Source: CAYXGE01 sp964464435 (lineage in GTDB: Bacteria > Pseudomonadota > Gammaproteobacteria > Burkholderiales > Methylophilaceae). Taken from it: 23,684 nt of DNA. Shown piece after piece: positions 6,631 to 15,495 of the stretch. The DNA lies in contig CAYXGE010000022.1 in the NCBI GenBank assembly GCA_964464435.1, positions 1-23,684 on the forward strand. Direction: 5' to 3'. The position numbers and the translations under genes are program-made. Within the stretch, counting starts at the first letter, position 1; the number at the start of each line of letters is the position of its first letter. The notes beneath the pieces were generated by a model. That model searched no databases. It saw nothing but the letters and a program-made list of their open reading frames with translations, and was not told the origin of the DNA.

Positions 6631-9210
6631 ATGTCCAAACTTCTAATTGTTGAATCCCCCTCTAAAGCAAAAACGCTAGAAAAGTATTTAGGTAAAGACT
6701 TTAAGGTGTTGGCCTCTTATGGCCATGTGCGCGATCTCATTCCAAAAAATGGGGCGGTAGATACTGCACAAGACTTTGCCATGAAGTATGAGATTATTGA
6801 ACGCAATGCCAAGCATGTAGATGCAATTGCCAAAGCCGTAAAAGACGCCGATGCAATCTACCTAGCAACCGACCCGGACCGCGAGGGGGAAGCCATTTCA
6901 TGGCATATTGCAGAAATCTTAAAGAGCAAAAAGTTAGTTAAAGACAAACTCATGAAACGTGTGGTGTTTCATGAGATTACGCAATCAGCCGTGCAACATG
7001 CTATTGATGAGCCACGCGATATTTCAATGCCATTAGTCAATGCTCAACAAGCACGTAGAGCCTTAGATTATTTGGTTGGGTTTAATTTATCACCACTACT
7101 CTGGAAAAAAATCCGTAGAGGGCTCTCTGCTGGACGCGTGCAAAGCCCTGCACTACGTTTAATTGTCGAGCGTGAGCTAGAAATTGAGGCGTTTGTAAGC
7201 CAAGAGTATTGGAGCATTCATCTAAATGCACGTAAACATCAACATGTGTTTGATGCTAAATTAGTGATGCTTGAAGGTCAAAAAGTAGAACAATTTACGG
7301 TTGTCAGCCAATCACAACAGGCAGATATTGTAGGCCAGTTGTTATTAGTAAGTGCGGGTAAGGCCTTAGTGAGCCGTGTTGAGAAAAAACAACGCAGTCG
7401 AAGCCCCGCTGCACCGTTTACCACTTCAACACTTCAACAAGAAGCCGTGCGTAAGCTTGGCTTTACCACTAGCCGTGCCATGCGCATTGCACAACAATTA
7501 TATGAGGGTATTAATATTGGTAGTGGCGCTGTAGGTTTAATCACTTATATGCGTACAGATTCATTTAGCCTTGCAGCCGAGGCTATTGCTCAAATTCGTG
7601 GCTATATCAAACAGCATTTTGATGCAGAATACTTACCAAAGTTACCCATTGCTTATAAAACCAAGTCCAAAAACGCTCAAGAGGCGCATGAAGCCATACG
7701 TCCAACCGATATTTCAAGAACGCCAGCCAGTGTGCGTGAATTTTTAACGCAAGAGCAGTTTAAACTCTACGAGATGATATGGAAGCGCGCTATTGCTTGC
7801 CAAATGGCACCCGCAAAATTTGATGCCGTGAGTGTAGATTTGGCTATTGGCTCTGAGGCAAATTTATTTAGGGCCACAGGCCAAACATTAGTATTTCCGG
7901 GGTTTATAGCTGTCTACATGGAAGGCGTAGATGACGAAGAGGATGAAGGCGAAACAAAATTACCCAATCTTCAAACTGGCGAGATTCTCGACGTAGAAAA
8001 AATATTTGGCGAGCAACACTTTACCGAGCCACCGCCAAGATATGGCGAAGCTAGTTTAGTTAAAGTGCTAGAAGAATATGGGATTGGTCGTCCTTCTACT
8101 TATGCCAGCATTATTTCAACGCTACAAGATAGAGAATACGTGCTCCTTGATAAAAAGCGCTTTACCCCAACCGATGTCGGTCGTGTGGTCAATCGTTTCT
8201 TAACAGACCACTTTACGCGCTACGTTGACTACGATTTTACCGCTAATTTAGAAAACGCTTTAGATAGCGTGGCCGAGGGCGAGCGCGATTGGGTACCGCT
8301 AATGGACGAGTTTTGGCAGGGCTTCAATCAACAATTAATCAGTAAGGCCGATGTTGATCGTCCAGGCAATGAGTTGATAGACGAAGACTGCCCAAAATGC
8401 GGTAGACCATTACAAAAGCAATTAAGTCGTTATGGCAGTTTTATTGGCTGTACTGGCTATAACGCTACCCCAAAATGCGACTATAAACGTAGTTTAAACG
8501 GTGAAGCACAAACTGCCAGCGAGCCCACTAAAATTGGCATTGATAAAACCTCAGGTCATGATATTTTATTGCTCAATGGCCCATATGGTCCTTATTTACA
8601 ACTAGGCATTGCGCAAGAAGGTGATAAGAAAAAACCTAAGCGCGTGAGTATTCCTAAAGACATCGCATTGGCCGATGTGAATCAAGCTGTGGCTGAACAA
8701 CTGCTTGCTTTACCTCGTGATTTAGGCTTACATCCTGACACCAACAAAAAAGTGGTTGCCAATATTGGACGCTTTGGTCCTTATGTTAATCATGACGGCA
8801 AATTTAAATCTATTCCTAAAACTGATAGCGTATTTACCATTGATTTAGCGCGTGCCACAGAGTTGTTAGCGCAGGCTAACTCAGGGCCTGCGGCCTTACG
8901 TGAACTGGGCGAGCACCCATCTGCTGGTGGCACAATTGCCATTTATGCAGGGCGTTTTGGTAATTATGTGCAACATGAAAAATTGCGCGCGACCTTGCCA
9001 AAAAGCACAGAAGTCGATGCATTAACGTTAGATGAAGCCCTTGAGCTTCTTGCAGCAAAAGCGGCAAAGGAGGAAGCGACTGGCGGCGCTAAAAAAGGCG
9101 CAACTAAGAAACCTTTAGATAAAAAACCAGAGGCTAAAAAGGCCAGCCCCAAAAAAACAGCCGTCAAAAAGGCAACTGCAAAAGCAAAACCTAAAGTAAA
9201 AAAGACCTAG
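6631..9210 (+). CDS. topA: DNA topoisomerase I (type IA)
   Basis: An 859-residue enzyme that relaxes negative supercoils. The N-terminal Toprim domain has LIVESPSKAKTLEKYLG and the metal-binding DPDREGEAISWHI; GRVQSPALRLIVERE follows, and the active-site Tyr306 is in GLITYMRTDS. A four-Cys zinc ribbon lies at C587/C590 and C607/C616. After it come diverged C-terminal repeats marked by GPYGPYLQLG, GRFGPYVNHDGKF and GRFGNYVQHEKLR. Only one zinc ribbon is present, then glycine-rich repeats of the type found in many non-enteric TopA proteins. The last ~45 residues form a Lys/Ala/Pro-rich basic tail. It is monocistronic, with a strong terminator after the stop. Confidence 0.98.
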   Translation: MSKLLIVESPSKAKTLEKYLGKDFKVLASYGHVRDLIPKNGAVDTAQDFAMKYEIIERNAKHVDAIAKAVKDADAIYLATDPDREGEAISWHIAEILKSKKLVKDKLMKRVVFHEITQSAVQHAIDEPRDISMPLVNAQQARRALDYLVGFNLSPLLWKKIRRGLSAGRVQSPALRLIVERELEIEAFVSQEYWSIHLNARKHQHVFDAKLVMLEGQKVEQFTVVSQSQQADIVGQLLLVSAGKALVSRVEKKQRSRSPAAPFTTSTLQQEAVRKLGFTTSRAMRIAQQLYEGINIGSGAVGLITYMRTDSFSLAAEAIAQIRGYIKQHFDAEYLPKLPIAYKTKSKNAQEAHEAIRPTDISRTPASVREFLTQEQFKLYEMIWKRAIACQMAPAKFDAVSVDLAIGSEANLFRATGQTLVFPGFIAVYMEGVDDEEDEGETKLPNLQTGEILDVEKIFGEQHFTEPPPRYGEASLVKVLEEYGIGRPSTYASIISTLQDREYVLLDKKRFTPTDVGRVVNRFLTDHFTRYVDYDFTANLENALDSVAEGERDWVPLMDEFWQGFNQQLISKADVDRPGNELIDEDCPKCGRPLQKQLSRYGSFIGCTGYNATPKCDYKRSLNGEAQTASEPTKIGIDKTSGHDILLLNGPYGPYLQLGIAQEGDKKKPKRVSIPKDIALADVNQAVAEQLLALPRDLGLHPDTNKKVVANIGRFGPYVNHDGKFKSIPKTDSVFTIDLARATELLAQANSGPAALRELGEHPSAGGTIAIYAGRFGNYVQHEKLRATLPKSTEVDALTLDEALELLAAKAAKEEATGGAKKGATKKPLDKKPEAKKASPKKTAVKKATAKAKPKVKKT

Positions 9211-9226
9211 TGTCATTTTAAGCTAT

Positions 9227-9254
9227 AAAAAAACGGCCTGTTGGCCGTTTTTTT
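9227..9254. terminator. Bidirectional terminator between topA and pbpG
   Basis: A perfect 12-bp inverted repeat, AAAAAAACGGCC (9227-9238) and GGCCGTTTTTTT (9243-9254), with a TGTT loop. Each strand ends in seven Ts, so it can terminate topA on the plus strand and pbpG on the minus strand. Confidence 0.95.
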
Positions 9255-9286
9255 CACTCATTGTTTAAAACCCGTTTATTTGCTTA

Positions 9287-10408
9287 TTAGCCCAAGGTTT
9301 TTTCAAACACTAAACTTCCATCATCCGTATCTGCCATATTCTCTTCTACCCACTTACGAATACGTTGTGCATCGCCAATACGGGTGTTTTTACCTGCTGA
9401 GTCTAATAACACGATAATCATAGGCTTACCAGCCAGCTCAGCTTGCATCACAAGACAACGCCCTGCTTCGCTAATGAAGCCTGTTTTTGATAGTCCAATC
9501 ACCCAATCACTATTACGCACTAAGCCATTAGTATTAACATAATTAAGTGGACTAACGCGGTCTGGCGTATAAAGTGCATATGAAGCTTGCGTGGTAATTT
9601 GTCTAATTTCTGGATATTGATACGCCGCTTTCACCATTTTTGCTAAATCTTCGGCGGTAGACACATTAGCGCTGTTTAAGCCGCTACTATCAACAAAATA
9701 GGTATGTTTCATGCCTAAATCAAGTGCCTTTTGGTTCATGGCGCGCACAAAACGTTGTGTACCTCCTGGATAGTTACGGCCTAGCGCTGATGCCGCACGG
9801 TTTTCAGACGCCATTAAAGCAAGTTGCATAAGCTCACCACGCGTGATGGTTGTGCCAACAGCCAGTCTAGAGCCAGTTCCTTTTAGCATATCAACATCTT
9901 CATCTGAAACCATGATGTACTCATCAAGCGCTAACTGTGCATCCAACACCACCATGGCCGTCATGAGTTTAGTAACAGAAGCGATTGGTGTAATTTCATT
10001 GGTGTTTTTTGCGTAGACCACTTCACCCGTCAACTGGTTAATGACAAGTGCTTTACTCGAAGCTAGATGCAACAAGCCATCATCGTACTGTTCAATTGGA
10101 GAATGAAAATTTGCCTGCCTAAATTGATATCCGCCTGGTCTCTTTTGTGCAATAGAATGACTATTTTGTTTTGCGCGCTTACTAGACAAACGCATTTTTC
10201 CCTTGGCTGAACTTTGTATAGCCAAGCGTTTTGATGTTTTAGCAACCGCCTTACCATGCTTTGCTTTGAGCGAATGTTTAACACGCGTCTTTGATTTTTT
10301 TGCATTAATACTTGATTTAACTGCCTTTTTTGAAGCAGCGTCAGCCACAAGTGGTGGCGCTAACATGGCTAGTGCAGCCAACAAAATAAAGAATTTACGA
10401 ATCATCAT
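9287..10408 (-). CDS. pbpG: D-alanyl-D-alanine endopeptidase, PBP7/PbpG-like (S11 family)
   Basis: A ~373-residue periplasmic peptidoglycan peptidase. A signal peptide (core FFILLAALAMLAPPLVADA) is followed by a 65-residue strongly basic low-complexity region, then the penicillin-binding fold. Counting from the GTG at 10411, the catalytic motifs are SVTK (Ser145, Lys148), SEN (202-204) and KTG (309-311). There is no C-terminal amphipathic anchor domain of the PBP5 type, which favours PBP7. The start lies in GTG-ATG-ATG; an AGG six bases before the ATG at 10406-10408 favours that codon, but the GTG or the next ATG is possible. It converges with topA on a shared terminator. Confidence 0.92.
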   Translation of the reverse strand: MMIRKFFILLAALAMLAPPLVADAASKKAVKSSINAKKSKTRVKHSLKAKHGKAVAKTSKRLAIQSSAKGKMRLSSKRAKQNSHSIAQKRPGGYQFRQANFHSPIEQYDDGLLHLASSKALVINQLTGEVVYAKNTNEITPIASVTKLMTAMVVLDAQLALDEYIMVSDEDVDMLKGTGSRLAVGTTITRGELMQLALMASENRAASALGRNYPGGTQRFVRAMNQKALDLGMKHTYFVDSSGLNSANVSTAEDLAKMVKAAYQYPEIRQITTQASYALYTPDRVSPLNYVNTNGLVRNSDWVIGLSKTGFISEAGRCLVMQAELAGKPMIIVLLDSAGKNTRIGDAQRIRKWVEENMADTDDGSLVFEKTLG

Positions 10409-10522
10409 CACCTACCTGTTAAAACATGTTGACTTATATTAGACAAAAAAATGATATTTGTCATCAACATACACGTGTTTTTTAAACTAAATTAAAGATA
10501 TTTTTAAAATTTTTAGTTCTGC

Positions 10523-10546
10523 AGTCTTTGTGCGAAAATAAAGACT
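10523..10546. repeat. Inverted repeat upstream of gcvH
   Basis: AGTCTTT (10523-10529) and AAAGACT (10540-10546) form a 7-bp perfect inverted repeat with a 10-nt spacer, 34 bp before the gcvH start in the AT-rich 170-bp gap between pbpG and gcvH. It could be an operator or a 5' leader hairpin; nothing in the sequence decides which. Confidence 0.4.
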
Positions 10547-10580
10547 TCATATTTAAACCACTTTTTAAAAAAAATTCACC

Positions 10581-10961
10581 ATGAAAAACCCTGAACACCT
10601 GCATTATTCTACAGAACATTTATGGGTTGAAATGCTCGATGATGGCCAATTTCATGCCGGTATTACTCATTATGCTCAAGATTTACTAGGAGATATTGTC
10701 TACGTCAAGGCACCAGCGGTCGGCAGTACTATTACGGCAAATCAGCCTTGTGGTTTAGTTGAATCCGTAAAAACTGGCTCTGATTTGCATGCACCGATGA
10801 ACGGCACAGTGACTGAGATTAATAAAGACTTGGAAAGTTACCCCGAAAAAATTAATGATACCCCTTACAGTACTTGGATATTTAAATTTCAAGCCTCAAA
10901 CATTAAAGAGCTCGAAAGTTTACTCTCGGCTTCAGCATATCAAGCCATATTAGATGCTTAA
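10581..10961 (+). CDS. gcvH: Glycine cleavage system H protein (lipoyl carrier)
   Basis: A 126-residue protein of normal GcvH length. The lipoyl-accepting Lys64 lies in VESVKTGSDLH, inside a biotinyl/lipoyl-type fold with HYAQDLLGDIVYV before and DTPYSTWIFKF after. It carries the aminomethyl intermediate between the P and T proteins of glycine cleavage. No gcvT or gcvP is nearby, so the gene is solitary here. The TAA stop is within a TTAA palindrome at 10958-10961 that also supplies the stop of the convergent neighbour. Confidence 0.95.
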   Translation: MKNPEHLHYSTEHLWVEMLDDGQFHAGITHYAQDLLGDIVYVKAPAVGSTITANQPCGLVESVKTGSDLHAPMNGTVTEINKDLESYPEKINDTPYSTWIFKFQASNIKELESLLSASAYQAILDA

Positions 10962-11314
10962 GCGTTGGCGTTTAGTTGTTGAACAAGCTGCTGTTTAAGC
11001 TTTTCTGTGACTTCTTGCTCAACTTTAGCTGTTAATGACTTTTCAATCTGAATCAGCTCTTTAAGTATTGCCTTTTTAACCTCAGCTTTAATTTTCGGTT
11101 TCATTTCTTTAATCAGTGTATCAATATTTGCCTGATGGATGTTGGATTTAGAAACCGCCAGCATCGCTGACTCACTCACTTCCTCTACTAACTCTGGTAT
11201 GTTATCAGCTACAACCAATTTAGTTTGTTGTTTAAGCGCATCCCCAACGAGCAGAAACTCCTCGGTGAGCTCTGGTATTTCATCTTGATTTTGTTTGCTT
11301 GATTTAGTGCTCAT
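10958..11314 (-). CDS. Hypothetical helical/coiled-coil protein downstream of holC
   Basis: I do not recognise this gene. The product is about 118 residues, soluble, highly charged and almost surely alpha-helical, with the C-terminal half (KPKIKAEVKKAILKEL to the end) suited to a coiled coil. A short motif occurs twice, EIPELTEEF and NIPELVEEV. The start is uncertain: ATG at 11314 begins MSTKSSKQ 7 bp after the holC stop, while an ATG at 11332 would overlap holC by 11 bp and add six residues; neither has a clear ribosome site, so translation is probably coupled to holC. It is the third gene of the pepA-holC unit and may be a replisome or protease accessory, but that is only position. Confidence 0.75.
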   Translation of the reverse strand: MSTKSSKQNQDEIPELTEEFLLVGDALKQQTKLVVADNIPELVEEVSESAMLAVSKSNIHQANIDTLIKEMKPKIKAEVKKAILKELIQIEKSLTAKVEQEVTEKLKQQLVQQLNANA

Positions 11315-11321
11315 AAAAGGC

Positions 11322-11747
11322 TTAAACTGCATTAGCTAAGGTATCAATATGGTTAAGGGTGTAGCCCCTATCGCGATAAAATTTATAACGTTCCCTTGCA
11401 TTCGTTTTGTCAATTTCATCTATACCAACAATTTCAATCAGGCGTAAAAAACGACTAAAATTAGCTGGCTGAGCTGATTGCAAGTTAATCAATATATCAT
11501 CTTGCACATGCTGTGATTGCCAATCAATCACAATTGGCGTTTGACTCGCTAATGGGCTTGATGAAAGGCAGTGCGGTAGAAAAGCGGTTGCAGAGTTAGC
11601 CCATAGCGATTGTTCAAGTTGTGTAGCATGTGCCTCATTTTCGGCATAAATCGTTAGTTTTCTCCCTTTTTTATAGGCGGCCTCAGCTAGCTCGGCAACT
11701 TTGCCGAGCTTATTTTCCACATTAAAAAAGAAGTCAATACGCGTCAA
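11322..11747 (-). CDS. holC: DNA polymerase III subunit chi (HolC), TTG start
   Basis: A 141-residue clamp-loader accessory protein that links the replisome to single-strand binding protein. Family features are the N-terminal RIDFFFNVENKL, the SLWANSATAFLPHCL region, PIVIDW, LINLQ, and the C-terminal RFLRLIEIVG and RYKFYRDRGYTLNH. The start codon is TTG at 11745-11747, overlapping the pepA TGA, and is supported by GGAAG six bases upstream inside the pepA end. The order pepA-holC is widely conserved in proteobacteria, where valS often follows; here a short unknown gene follows instead. Confidence 0.93.
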   Translation of the reverse strand: MTRIDFFFNVENKLGKVAELAEAAYKKGRKLTIYAENEAHATQLEQSLWANSATAFLPHCLSSSPLASQTPIVIDWQSQHVQDDILINLQSAQPANFSRFLRLIEIVGIDEIDKTNARERYKFYRDRGYTLNHIDTLANAV

Positions 11748-13264
11748 TCAGCACTTCCTTGTTTGTGCGCCCGAGCAACTAAAAACGCAGTGAGTAAAGG
11801 CACTGGTCTGCCAGTTGAGCCCTTATCCTTACCTGATTTCCACGCTGTACCTGCAATATCTAAATGCGCCCAATCGTACTTTTTAGTATATCGTGATAAG
11901 AAACAGGCCGCAGTTACACTACCTGCAGCGCGCCCACCAATATTAGCCATATCTGCAAAGTTACTATCAAGCTGACTTTGATATTCATCTAACATCGGCA
12001 TATGCCAAGCCTTATCCATAGCGCTTTCACCCGCATTCAGAAGCTCTTTTGCCAAGCTATCATTGTTACTAAATAATCCGCTCAAATGATGACCAAGCGC
12101 TATGACACAGGCCCCTGTAAGGGTTGCTATATCAACCACAGCAGCTGGTTCAAAACGCTCTGCATAGGTGAGTGCATCACATAAAATAAGGCGTCCCTCA
12201 GCATCAGTGTTTAATACTTCTATGGTTTGCCCTGACATACTTGTAAGCACATCACCTGGGCGAATTGCATTGCCATCTGGCATGTTTTCACAAGCTGGAA
12301 TAATACCCACCACATTCAGTGGTAAATCCATCTCGGCAATCGCTTTAAATGTCCCCAGCACACTCGCTGCGCCACACATATCGTATTTCATTTCATCCAT
12401 GTCTGCGCCTGGTTTAAGTGAAATACCGCCAGTATCAAAGGTAATGCCTTTGCCCACCAATACCACAGGTTTTTGGTTCTTTTTACCTTTTTTATGTTGA
12501 AGTACAATAAGTTTGGGCGGTTGCACACTGCCTTGCGCGACACCCAAAAACGAACCCATACCTAGTTTTTCGATGTCTGCACGCTCTAACACTTGCACCG
12601 ATAATCCATGTGTTTTTACCATAGCTTTGGCTTGTTCAGCTAAATAGGTGGGATGGCATACATTAGGCGGTAAATTACCTAAGTCTTTGGCAAATGCAAC
12701 GCCAGAAGCCAATGCTAGTCCTCGTTTAAGGCCATTTTCAGCATCTTTAAGTAATTTACGGCTGTCAATATGAATCTCTAACTGCGCCAATGTTTTACTG
12801 GATTTTTCTGCTTTATCTTTAGTTGTTTTTGCTTTGACTTGCGCAAAGCGGTACAAAGTATCTTGGGTCACTTCGGCAATTTGAGCAACTTTCCAAGCGA
12901 TGTCATGCTTTTTTATAGTCACTTCAGCAAGGTAAGTGGCGGCTGACACAATACCTTTGCCCACTAAAGCTTTAATAGAAGCACGAACTGCTTGTCGTAA
13001 ATCTGTAGCTTTAAACTCACGTTCTTTCCCTAAACCAACTAGCAATACGCGGTCTGACGCGGTGCCTGGCACTTGGTACAACATCAAGGTTGCGCCAAGT
13101 CTTCCTTCTAAATCACCACGCTTTAAAATCGCTTTGATATAACCATTAGATGCGAGGTCTATTGCATTGGCGGCATCACTTAACTTATTGCCTTCATACA
13201 CGCCTACAATGACACAATCGTCACGTTGTTTTTCCGAATTACCAATTTTTATGTTAAATTCCAT
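11744..13264 (-). CDS. pepA: Leucyl aminopeptidase PepA (M17 family)
   Basis: A 506-residue two-metal cytosolic aminopeptidase. The C-terminal catalytic domain has GKGITFDTGGISLKPGADMD (metal- and substrate-binding Lys and Asp) and the M17 signature NTDAEGRL at 352-359. The N-terminal ~170 residues form the regulatory alpha/beta domain, which in enteric PepA also contributes to DNA binding in Xer recombination and carAB control; whether that applies here cannot be seen. AGGGC precedes the ATG. It starts a minus-strand unit with holC and the small helical gene, and diverges from lptF across only 62 bp, an arrangement shared with many gammaproteobacteria. Confidence 0.97.
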   Translation of the reverse strand: MEFNIKIGNSEKQRDDCVIVGVYEGNKLSDAANAIDLASNGYIKAILKRGDLEGRLGATLMLYQVPGTASDRVLLVGLGKEREFKATDLRQAVRASIKALVGKGIVSAATYLAEVTIKKHDIAWKVAQIAEVTQDTLYRFAQVKAKTTKDKAEKSSKTLAQLEIHIDSRKLLKDAENGLKRGLALASGVAFAKDLGNLPPNVCHPTYLAEQAKAMVKTHGLSVQVLERADIEKLGMGSFLGVAQGSVQPPKLIVLQHKKGKKNQKPVVLVGKGITFDTGGISLKPGADMDEMKYDMCGAASVLGTFKAIAEMDLPLNVVGIIPACENMPDGNAIRPGDVLTSMSGQTIEVLNTDAEGRLILCDALTYAERFEPAAVVDIATLTGACVIALGHHLSGLFSNNDSLAKELLNAGESAMDKAWHMPMLDEYQSQLDSNFADMANIGGRAAGSVTAACFLSRYTKKYDWAHLDIAGTAWKSGKDKGSTGRPVPLLTAFLVARAHKQGSAD

Positions 13265-13326
13265 GCATCTGCCCTTTTTATCTAATAACCTTAATTATCC
13301 TGCGTTTTTGTACTAAGTCAAAACAT

Positions 13327-14427
13327 ATGCTGTTTAAACGCTCATTTTTACAAGAATTAATTACTACTGCATCAGCCGCGTTGCTAATATTGGTGGGCAT
13401 TGTGATTGCCCAACGTACAGCCTATTACATCGATGTAGCCTCAGACGGTACCATTACTACCGATTCTATCAAAACCTTATTAGGTTTTAGCCTGCTTAGA
13501 TTTTTACCCATGATACTTTCTTTAACCTTATTTTTATCCGTACTTTTAACGCTTACTCGTCTTTATCGAGACAGCGAAATGGTGATTTGGTTTAGTTCAG
13601 GCTTAAGCATTGCCAACTGGATAAGACCCGTACTCATTTTTTCACTTCCGATTGCGCTATTAATTGGTGGCATGAGCTTAGTTGTAATGCCTTGGGCTAC
13701 CCAAAAAGCCAATCATTTTAGAGATCAATTAGAAGCTAAAGATGATACTTCAGCCGTGAGTCCAGGCATGTTTAAAGAGTCTAAGAGTGCAGACCGCGTA
13801 TTTTTTGTAGAAAGTTTTGATGAATTAGGTAATGTGGTTAAAAACGTATTTATTCAGTCTACCCAGCATCAGAAATTAGGGGTCATTACCTCCGCACAAG
13901 GCAGTCGAAAAACTGTAAAAAATGGCGACCAGTATTTAATTTTGGAAAATGGCCGCCGCTATGAGGGTGGACAAAATAGCCAAGAATTCACCAGTACTAC
14001 ATTTGAAAAATACGCCGTTAGAATTAAGCCAAACGAAGTCGATAATACGCCCTTAGGTACTAAAGAACAAACCACGCTTGATTTGCTTAAAGAGATGTCA
14101 CCCCACCATAATGCTGAACTTCAGTGGCGCTTAGCCATGCCTTTGTCCGCATTAATTTTAGCGTTAATGGCCATTCCATTAAGCTTTGTTGACCCTCGTG
14201 CAGGACGTTCAGTCAACGTGATTGTGGCGGTTTTTTTATACATTATTTATAACAATTTATTGAGTATTATGCAGGCTTGGGTAGCGCAAGGTAAACTAAA
14301 TCCCTATATTGGTTTATGGCCAGTCCATATGTTGTTTATTGCCATCACCTTTTATTTGTTTGCACGCCGCGCAAAACATTTACCGTTATTAGGCTGGCCT
14401 AACTTTTTAAGAAAACGCTGGCTATGA
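13327..14427 (+). CDS. lptF: LPS export ABC transporter permease LptF
   Basis: A 366-residue inner-membrane permease that with LptG and the LptB ATPase extracts LPS from the inner membrane and passes it to LptC. The layout is typical of the YjgP/YjgQ family: three N-terminal membrane segments (about 15-32, 55-75 and 98-122), a periplasmic beta-jellyroll of about 130 residues, and three C-terminal segments. The coupling-helix region SEMVIWFSSGLS and EWRLAMPLSALIL-like segment (here LQWRLAMPLSALIL) are clear. Its stop overlaps the lptG start in ATGA (14424-14427), indicating translational coupling. Confidence 0.96.
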   Translation: MLFKRSFLQELITTASAALLILVGIVIAQRTAYYIDVASDGTITTDSIKTLLGFSLLRFLPMILSLTLFLSVLLTLTRLYRDSEMVIWFSSGLSIANWIRPVLIFSLPIALLIGGMSLVVMPWATQKANHFRDQLEAKDDTSAVSPGMFKESKSADRVFFVESFDELGNVVKNVFIQSTQHQKLGVITSAQGSRKTVKNGDQYLILENGRRYEGGQNSQEFTSTTFEKYAVRIKPNEVDNTPLGTKEQTTLDLLKEMSPHHNAELQWRLAMPLSALILALMAIPLSFVDPRAGRSVNVIVAVFLYIIYNNLLSIMQAWVAQGKLNPYIGLWPVHMLFIAITFYLFARRAKHLPLLGWPNFLRKRWL

Positions 14428-15494
14428 AAATTATTAGCCGATATTTAGCGCAAGAATTTATCACCAATATTTTATTAGTGATGCTTGGCTTGCTGTTTAT
14501 GTTTGCGTTTTTTGACCTTCTACAAGAACTAGACAGCATTGGCAAAGGCAATTACGGCATTACCCAAGTATTGGCGTTTGTCGTTTTAAGCTCTCCTGGG
14601 CATGTTTACCAAGTGGTTCCTGTTGCCGTGCTCATCGGTGCTATGCACACGCTTGGTCAATTTGCTAGAAACTCAGAATTAATCGTACTTCGCGTGAGTG
14701 GAGTTTCTATGCTTTCACTGGCTTGGCGATTATTCAGCGTGGGCGTGGTGTTTGCATTCCTTACCTTTTTGGTAGGTGAATTAGTGACACCATTGAGCGA
14801 AAAAACCGCGCAAAGACTCAGAATTAAAGCTACTGACTCTGTGATTGCTCAAGATTTTCGTTCTGGACTATGGATTAAAGATGGCTTAAGTTTTGTCAAT
14901 GTTGAAAGCGTGCTACCTGATGCAGAGTTACTTAATATTCATGTCTATGAATTTGATGAAACGTTTAAATTACGATTAATTAGTGACGCTAAGAGCGCAC
15001 GCTATGATGAAAATGCATGGACTATGCATGATGTTACACAAACCATATTTAAAGAAGATAAAGTACTTGCTACCCAATATAAGCAAGCGGTTTGGCAATC
15101 CTTAATCAGACCAGAACTGCTCAATGTGTTATTGGTGGTTCCTGAGAAAATGTCAGCGCTTAGTTTGTACTCTTACATTAAACATCTAAGTGAAAACAAG
15201 CAAAGAACAACGCGTCATGAAATTGCACTTTGGTCTAAACTTATTTATCCACTGGCTTGTGTAGTGATGGTGCTGTTGGCGTTACCATTTGGCTTTGTTC
15301 AACAGCGTTCTGGCGGGGTTGGCGCAAAGATTTTACTAGGGGTGATGCTTGGTATTAGCTACCAAATTCTTAACCGCGTCTTTGTGCACTTAGGCTTGCT
15401 TAATGATTGGTCACCATTTTTCAGTGCCACATTACCTACTGCCATGTTTTTACTGATTGCCATGTGCATGCTGTTACTAGTAGAAAAACGCTAA
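14424..15494 (+). CDS. lptG: LPS export ABC transporter permease LptG
   Basis: A 356-residue partner of LptF. It starts MKIISRYLAQEFITNILLVM, typical of LptG, and has the coupling motif SELIVLRVSGVSM, a periplasmic domain at about 130-265, and three C-terminal membrane segments beginning at KLIYPLACVVMVLLALPFGF. The ATG overlaps the lptF stop by four bases. It converges with the RDD gene, one base separating the two stops, and no terminator is visible in that gap. Confidence 0.96.
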   Translation: MKIISRYLAQEFITNILLVMLGLLFMFAFFDLLQELDSIGKGNYGITQVLAFVVLSSPGHVYQVVPVAVLIGAMHTLGQFARNSELIVLRVSGVSMLSLAWRLFSVGVVFAFLTFLVGELVTPLSEKTAQRLRIKATDSVIAQDFRSGLWIKDGLSFVNVESVLPDAELLNIHVYEFDETFKLRLISDAKSARYDENAWTMHDVTQTIFKEDKVLATQYKQAVWQSLIRPELLNVLLVVPEKMSALSLYSYIKHLSENKQRTTRHEIALWSKLIYPLACVVMVLLALPFGFVQQRSGGVGAKILLGVMLGISYQILNRVFVHLGLLNDWSPFFSATLPTAMFLLIAMCMLLLVEKR

Positions 15495-15495
15495 A

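Noticed and set aside
10441..10580. Glycine riboswitch before gcvH.
   Set aside because: The region is AT-rich and lacks the conserved G-rich tandem aptamer cores; only a simple inverted repeat is present.
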